Source of the DNA: WRMS01 sp038562165
GTDB lineage: Bacteria; Bacillota; Peptococcia; DRI-13; UBA5745
Reading direction: 5' to 3'
DNA: 62,624 nucleotides
Assembly (NCBI GenBank): GCA_038562165.1
Contig: JBCFAO010000023.1
Location: 1 to 62,624, forward strand
Shown: positions 58,306 to 62,624 of the stretch, one piece after another
Position numbering within the stretch: the stretch's first letter is position 1
Layout of the letters: each line of letters begins with the position of its first letter
Made by a program: the position numbers and the translations under genes
The notes under the pieces: generated by a model
The model's database searches: none
Told to the model about the DNA's origin: nothing
The model's input: the letters and a program-made list of their open reading frames with translations, nothing else

Positions 58306-58806
58306 CTAGTCTCTGCTGTGAAAAACTGCTTTTCTGCCGGCCAGCCTTTCCAAAAACCGTAAAAACTTGGTACCGGCATACTCTTCCTGGGCCAGAGGCG
58401 ACGTCAATACTGTAGTACAGCCTGCCAGATTGCCTCCTAAAACGTCGGTAAAAATCTGATCGCCGATGGCCATGACTTCAGAACCGGTTAGCTCCAGTTC
58501 CTTCATTGCCTTGCGGTACATGGCGGCAAAGGGTTTTTTGGCCGAGGCATAATAGCCAATCCCTAAAGACCAAGCCACCTCCCGGGCCCGAATCTCTCCG
58601 GCATTTGTAAATAAAATAATCATAATACCTGCCTGCCGGGCTTTATCAATCAGTTCCCTGGCCTCGCCGGTAACGCTGTTTTGGCGCCAGGGCGATATGG
58701 TATTGTCCAAATCGATAAAAATACCCCGGATGCCCCGTTCATACCAATAAGAGAGATCCAGATCATTTAAGCAGTCAACAGTTAAATCCGGTTGAATAAG
58801 CTTCAT
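58306..58806 (-). CDS. yqeG: YqeG family HAD-IIIA phosphatase
   Basis: 166 residues. The HAD motif I is in IRGIFIDLDNTISPW (DLDNT, residues about 33-37), motif II in MIILFTNAG, and motif III/IV in VMAIGDQIFTDVLGG. This places it in the YqeG subfamily of mitochondrial GEP4-like phosphatases. Some act on phosphatidylglycerophosphate; the bacterial substrate is not proven. Divergent from sigK (145 bp apart). Confidence 0.93.
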   Translation of the reverse strand: MKLIQPDLTVDCLNDLDLSYWYERGIRGIFIDLDNTISPWRQNSVTGEARELIDKARQAGIMIILFTNAGEIRAREVAWSLGIGYYASAKKPFAAMYRKAMKELELTGSEVMAIGDQIFTDVLGGNLAGCTTVLTSPLAQEEYAGTKFLRFLERLAGRKAVFHSRD

Positions 58807-58951
58807 GATTTCCCTTCCTTTGCCATCCAGTCATATTTCCTTAGTATACACGAAAAAAGAATATTAGGCCAGGCAATTTCTGCTTATTTTTTCATATGCT
58901 TTATAACTAACCGCTAAGGCGTTACAACAAATCCAATCGGAGGTGGAATAA

Positions 58952-59647
58952 ATGGCATTGGGGGCAATCATCATAGGCTGCGCAGCTATCGTCAACGGCA
59001 TGCTGCTGGCCGCCTACTATATCAACAGCAACAGCTTTCCCCAGCCCTTATCGGAGGTTGAAGAGCAGCTTTGGATAAAAGCCATGGAAAACGGGGATCC
59101 CGAGGCCCGCGATGTTTTGATTGAACATAATCTTCGTTTGGTAGCCCATATTGCTAAAAAATTCGAAGGCAAAAGTGAGGACCGGGATGACCTTATATCA
59201 ATCGGTACCATCGGATTGATTAAGGCCGTTCAGACATTCAACGAAAGCAAAGGTATTAAGCTAAGTACCTATGCTTCCCGCTGCATTGAAAATGAAATCC
59301 TCATGTTCTTCCGGGCCAACAGGCGAAACCGCAATGATATTTCCCTTTATGATTCCGTAGGCACTGACCGTGAAGGTAATTCCATCACTTTATTGGAGGT
59401 CTTGGGCACAGACGGCGACATTGTCGTTGACGAGGTGGAAAACCGCCTGGAATTCCAAAATCTCCTGGAGCAGTTAAAGCATTTGACAAAACGGGAAAAG
59501 CAGGTAATAAGCTGGCGCTTCGGCCTGGAAGACGGTTTGCGGCGTACGCAAAAAGAAGTAGCGGAGGAATTGGGTATCTCCCGCTCTTATGTTTCCCGGA
59601 TTGAGAAAAAAGCAGTCAAGAAATTGATCAAATGCATCCGGCAATAA
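58952..59647 (+). CDS. sigK: RNA polymerase sporulation sigma factor SigK
   Basis: 231 residues in one unbroken frame, so there is no skin prophage interruption as in B. subtilis. A hydrophobic pro-sequence (1-~21, ALGAIIIGCAAIVNGMLLAA) precedes YYINSNSFPQPLSEVEE, which matches the pro-sigma-K cleavage region processed by SpoIVFB. Region 2 (RLVAHIAKKFEGKSEDRDDLISIGTIGLIKAV) and region 4 (RRTQKEVAEELGISRSYVSRIEKK) are intact. It directs late mother-cell genes. A weak sigma-E-like sequence (GGCAATTT, 13 bp, CATATGCT) lies about 50 bp upstream. RBS GGAGGTGG. Confidence 0.97.
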   Translation: MALGAIIIGCAAIVNGMLLAAYYINSNSFPQPLSEVEEQLWIKAMENGDPEARDVLIEHNLRLVAHIAKKFEGKSEDRDDLISIGTIGLIKAVQTFNESKGIKLSTYASRCIENEILMFFRANRRNRNDISLYDSVGTDREGNSITLLEVLGTDGDIVVDEVENRLEFQNLLEQLKHLTKREKQVISWRFGLEDGLRRTQKEVAEELGISRSYVSRIEKKAVKKLIKCIRQ

Positions 59648-59654
59648 ACGATAG

Positions 59655-59682
59655 AGATTATCGATTTAATACACGATAATCT
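59655..59682 (+). terminator. Hairpin after sigK
   Basis: A perfect 9-bp AT-rich stem (59655-59663 with 59674-59682, 10-base loop) directly after sigK. No clear T-run follows, so the assignment is tentative. Confidence 0.45.
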
Positions 59683-59781
59683 TAATTGAATACATCAATA
59701 GCCCTATCCGAAAAAGAACGTTGTATATTTTCTATAATTTTGAGACAACGATGAGGACACATATCGGGGAAGGTGATATTG

Positions 59782-60192
59782 ATGGCATTTAGCATATCGA
59801 TCAGTTTTAACGGCAACTGCCGGCAGGCAGTTGCCTTTTACGCAAAGGTATTCGAACAAGATATTTCCTCCATATTGACTTACGGCGCAGGGGCTGCTTC
59901 TTTTCTCCCCGACGTTCAAGCGTCCCCTCAAATGAAATCCCGCATAATGTCTGCACCTCTATGCATTGCAGGCACAACTGTTGAATTTTGCGATACCCCC
60001 TCCGCTTTCGGCTTTAATCAAGGCAACAATGTATTTCTCACCGTGTGCTATGAAGATCCCCATGAAGCAAAGAAGATCTTTGATCGCTTAAGCGAAGATG
60101 ACGAAATCTATATTCCTTTTTCAAAAATACAAGAAAATTATTATGGTATTCTGGAAGATAAATTTAATTTATGCTGGATAGTCAAAGCATGA
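59782..60192 (+). CDS. VOC family protein, PhnB-like
   Basis: 136 residues. SISFNGNCRQAVAFYAKVFEQ and GTTVEFCDTPSAFGFNQGNNVFLTVCYEDPHEAKKIFDRLSEDDEIYIPFS fit the PhnB/YjdN branch of the vicinal oxygen chelate superfamily, built of paired beta-alpha-beta-beta-beta modules. The role of these proteins is mostly unknown (glyoxalase-like fold; some act in resistance). ATG at 59782 is supported by GGGAAGG eight bases upstream; a GTG three codons before it is less likely. Convergent with the histidine kinase gene. Confidence 0.88.
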   Translation: MAFSISISFNGNCRQAVAFYAKVFEQDISSILTYGAGAASFLPDVQASPQMKSRIMSAPLCIAGTTVEFCDTPSAFGFNQGNNVFLTVCYEDPHEAKKIFDRLSEDDEIYIPFSKIQENYYGILEDKFNLCWIVKA

Positions 60193-60215
60193 AAATGGGC
60201 GCGGCAGTGTTTGCT

Positions 60216-61565
60216 TTACAAACGGGGAATATGGACTCTGATCATGAAGGTCTTTGTTTCCCTATCCGCAGTATAAATTATAAATCCGCCTAAATTTTGT
60301 ACGATCTCCTGGATAATACTCAGGCCTAAACCATGCTCTTCTTTGTCCGCTTTCGTTGTCCTAGGAATTTCATTATCCATAAAGACTTTCCCATCATAGG
60401 AATTGATTGCTTCAAGAGTAACCCACTGCTCGTCATTTCTGGTGCTGATATAGATAAAACGTTCCGGCAAGGGCACTTGTTGGCAGGCTTCAATAGCGTT
60501 TTTGGTGATATTAGAAAAAATCCTTATGGCATCCAGCTTGGATAATTCGGTATTGCGGGGCTCAAAGATGTTAAAGGAGAAGCGTATGCCCTTTTCTTCG
60601 CATATATTTGCGGTATCCTGCAGCATAGCGTCAAGAACAACGTTATCGGAATATTTCTTATGAATGTCCATCCGTTTTTGCATATCAATATAAAGGTCAT
60701 CCATCAGCTGGATGGCCCGCTCATTCTCCCCGGCCTTGAGAAGCGCTCTTAAAGATACCATCATCGATTTATAATCATGCTTGAATATCCGAAAGCTTTC
60801 CGTGTATTTTTGGTAGGATTTATAATGGCGGAGCTGCTGTTCATACTGTTCCTCCAAGGTCTGGATTTTGTAGCGATATTCCAAAAGCTCCGTACTTTGG
60901 ATAGATTGATAAACAGCATAGATCAGCATGCTAAGGGTAAGCAGAAAGCTTCCTATGGATATTTTTACTGCCCATATGCCGTGAGGGGATAAGTAGGGTC
61001 CCAAATACCGTATATCATAGGGGGACAGGCTCCGTCCTAAATTGATATTCGCTAAGTTTATTGCCGCCATAATTTCATATATCACAATGAGTTTTAGCTG
61101 AGCTTTATTATTCAGGAGCTTTTTGATTTTGGCGTCGGGAAAGATGGTCCTGCGCAAAGCCCAAAAAAGCAAAAGGGCCAGAGGTAAAGCAAATATCGTA
61201 ATCAGATAATAGGGATCTGTTTCGGAGGAAAAGCTATGTCCCTGAAAAACCAAGGAGCCGGTCAAAGTAAATGCCCCCCGGAAGCTATAAACGCTTAGCA
61301 CGCACAGGCCTCCGCCGTACAGTGCCTGCAGCCAGTTCATGCTTGTTGAAAAATAAAGACCTACGATCATGACCAGCATGACGGCGGGAAACCGTAATCC
61401 GCTCAACTCTTGCGTATCTAAAAATACATAAGAAGCCAGTACAATGGCCAAAATCAGCAAAATAAGAATTTGCCTGCTTTGCTGTACAGGAAACAGCTTT
61501 TGGTAGTAAAGCATAAAAATGAGATAATACATGAGAATCATTACAATGGCAATAATGTAACTCAT
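60216..61565 (-). CDS. AgrC-like GHKL sensor histidine kinase
   Basis: 449 residues. About six membrane segments fill residues 1-220, a coiled-coil linker follows (~225-255), and the phospho-acceptor is His263 in RIFKHDYKSM. The GHKL ATPase (about 310-449) has the N box IFSNITKNAIEA and the G box GLGLSIIQE (412-420). This is the AgrC/quorum-sensing type that pairs with LytTR regulators; its ligand is often a cyclic peptide, but no agrBD is visible in this window. It overlaps the response regulator by 4 bp. Confidence 0.93.
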   Translation of the reverse strand: MSYIIAIVMILMYYLIFMLYYQKLFPVQQSRQILILLILAIVLASYVFLDTQELSGLRFPAVMLVMIVGLYFSTSMNWLQALYGGGLCVLSVYSFRGAFTLTGSLVFQGHSFSSETDPYYLITIFALPLALLLFWALRRTIFPDAKIKKLLNNKAQLKLIVIYEIMAAINLANINLGRSLSPYDIRYLGPYLSPHGIWAVKISIGSFLLTLSMLIYAVYQSIQSTELLEYRYKIQTLEEQYEQQLRHYKSYQKYTESFRIFKHDYKSMMVSLRALLKAGENERAIQLMDDLYIDMQKRMDIHKKYSDNVVLDAMLQDTANICEEKGIRFSFNIFEPRNTELSKLDAIRIFSNITKNAIEACQQVPLPERFIYISTRNDEQWVTLEAINSYDGKVFMDNEIPRTTKADKEEHGLGLSIIQEIVQNLGGFIIYTADRETKTFMIRVHIPRL

Positions 61566-62329
61566 GACTGCTCCTCTTGCTCAGCAGGATTTCTGGAGGT
61601 ATAAAGATTCAACCGGGAAATATAATCGGAAAACGTTCTTTTTAATGATTGCATATAGGTAATGCCGATAGGAATTTCTTCGCCGTTTCTCAATCGTAGG
61701 CTCTGGCGCTGAAATTTTACAATGTAAGGCAAATGAACGAGAAATGAACGGTGTGTCCGCACAAAATCCTTTCCGGAGAGCCTGTCTTCCAATTGTTCCA
61801 TACTGGCATAAAATTTCCCCGTTTTCCCTTCTCCGTAATGTACGGTAACAATTCTCTGCCAAATTTCGAAATAAGAGATTTGCTCCATAGGGATTACGCC
61901 TGTTTCGCCATCAAATTCAAAAGTAAACTGTTCATTCTCTTTTTTTAATGCCAGATCTGCCGCTTTAAGGAAAACTTCCTCAAATTTATCAATGCTGGTT
62001 TGTTCTTTTAAAAGATAGTGAATGGCATTCACATCAAAAGCCTCATAAACGTATTCTTCGCAGCCGGTCAAAAAGACGATCTGAGCCTGGCATTTGCAAT
62101 CCCGCAATTTTCGCGCCGTTTCCATGCCGTCTGTTTTATCCATCATAATATCTAAATAAATAATATCTACTTGTTCCGGGGCATCAGTATATTGAAAAAG
62201 CAAGGATTCTCCACTGCTAAAGCTGGATAGCTCAATTTCTATTTGGTTTTTTTTAGCGATTCGGAAAATGAGTTGCGCATACCGCTCAATTGCGTTATTG
62301 TTGTCATCACATAAGGCAACCCTTAACAT
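61562..62329 (-). CDS. LytTR family response regulator
   Basis: 255 residues. A receiver domain (1-~120) with the acidic Asp8-Asp9 and phospho-acceptor Asp60 (IIYLDIMMDKTDG), and a C-terminal LytTR DNA-binding domain (about 140-245, VIPMEQISYFEI...FVRTHRSFLVHLPYIVKF). It belongs to the AgrA/LytR group and should be phosphorylated by the kinase encoded next. RBS AAGGAGGGG. Targets unknown; LytTR sites are usually paired direct repeats, which I could not confirm in the 62330-62624 upstream region. Confidence 0.94.
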   Translation of the reverse strand: MLRVALCDDNNNAIERYAQLIFRIAKKNQIEIELSSFSSGESLLFQYTDAPEQVDIIYLDIMMDKTDGMETARKLRDCKCQAQIVFLTGCEEYVYEAFDVNAIHYLLKEQTSIDKFEEVFLKAADLALKKENEQFTFEFDGETGVIPMEQISYFEIWQRIVTVHYGEGKTGKFYASMEQLEDRLSGKDFVRTHRSFLVHLPYIVKFQRQSLRLRNGEEIPIGITYMQSLKRTFSDYISRLNLYTSRNPAEQEEQS

Positions 62330-62624
62330 AATTTATTTGCCCCTCCTTGCGTAAGCGATCACTCTTATTATGCCGGAAGCCTTGCATATCTATGTCCATA
62401 TTAAAAATAGCCATGAAAACGATATATTTATTTATAATATACCCAATATTCCTGTGCATGGCGGATTACGTATGGAATTGATGGTTTTATGCATTGAATT
62501 TATTCCGGTCAACATTTTAGTAGCAGGCTGATTTATATTTGTAGCAGCTAACTGCAATTTCCAGGTTTGGAGGGACCTCCTAGGTTACAATCCAAGGGGC
62601 TGCCTTAAAAATTGGGTTTTGGAA
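62330..62624. other. Right-end intergenic region without a recognised gene
   Basis: 295 bases to the window end, upstream of the two-component operon. It is AT-rich up to about 62500 with no convincing frame. Near the end a small palindrome (GGAGGGACCTCC, about 62569-62580) occurs. The promoter of the operon must lie here or beyond but cannot be fixed. Confidence 0.5.

Noticed and set aside
62520..62600. Further copy of the paired repeat near the right edge
   Set aside because: CTGCAATTTCCAGGTTTGG resembles a unit but has no partner at 40 bp, so similarity may be chance.

Overview
The window reads as a chromosomal segment of an endospore-forming anaerobic Firmicute (class Clostridia, roughly half G+C; I cannot name the genus). 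The evidence is a complete core of sporulation genes (spo0A, spoIVB, spoIIM, spoIIIAA-AH, an uninterrupted sigK), Bacillus/Clostridium gene order around them, an electron-bifurcating NfnAB transhydrogenase typical of strict anaerobes, and strong AGGAGG-type ribosome binding sites. Almost all genes are on the minus strand, so the window is best read from right to left. No rRNA, tRNA, prophage, intact insertion sequence or CRISPR array was seen.

Left part (1-18 kb), mostly accessory. Positions 27-6436 hold a five-gene operon: opine-dehydrogenase-like enzyme, argininosuccinate-lyase-like enzyme, GntR/UTRA regulator, TAXI-type solute-binding lipoprotein and fused TRAP permease, behind one promoter with two TTGTCTAG-type operator sites. 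It looks like a regulated uptake-and-breakdown module for an N-(carboxyalkyl) amino acid or related compound. Next come DegV, a PAP2-like membrane protein, a TetR regulator, an ECF sigma/anti-sigma pair, an ABC-2 exporter with an unusual double-HTH MerR regulator and matching operator copies, a PRC-barrel/AI-2E fusion transporter, and elaA.

Middle (15-47 kb), conserved housekeeping and sporulation blocks. mnmA-rarA-tcdA-6S RNA-aspS has the same order as in Bacillus subtilis (there iscS and cymR lie in between). It is followed by hemZ, a metallo-beta-lactamase protein, dtd, relA, a RecJ-helicase fusion, lapA-like, deoB, xerD, spoIIM, spo0A, spoIVB, recN, argR, nadK, tlyA, dxs, xseB, xseA, nfnBA, a TsaD-like gene and nusB. 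spo0A has a consensus sigma-H promoter overlapping an exact 0A box; spoIIM has a near-consensus sigma-E promoter.

Right part (47-62.6 kb). An Asp23 protein; an amidohydrolase/transporter pair preceded by a hidden 33-codon gene and a structured 5' region; an MpsC-like gene; the spoIIIA operon with a severely truncated spoIIIAF; a CD1247-type acidic zinc-ribbon protein, efp, an M24 peptidase, yqeG, sigK (plus strand), a VOC protein and an AgrC/LytTR-type two-component pair.

The intergenic spaces hold several unexplained repeats. One is a family of paired ~21-bp units with 40-41 bp periodicity at three places, two of them arranged as facing pairs. Others are a 141-bp element with perfect 17-bp inverted ends whose core recurs 10 kb away, and a 103-bp inverted-end insert between xseB and xseA.
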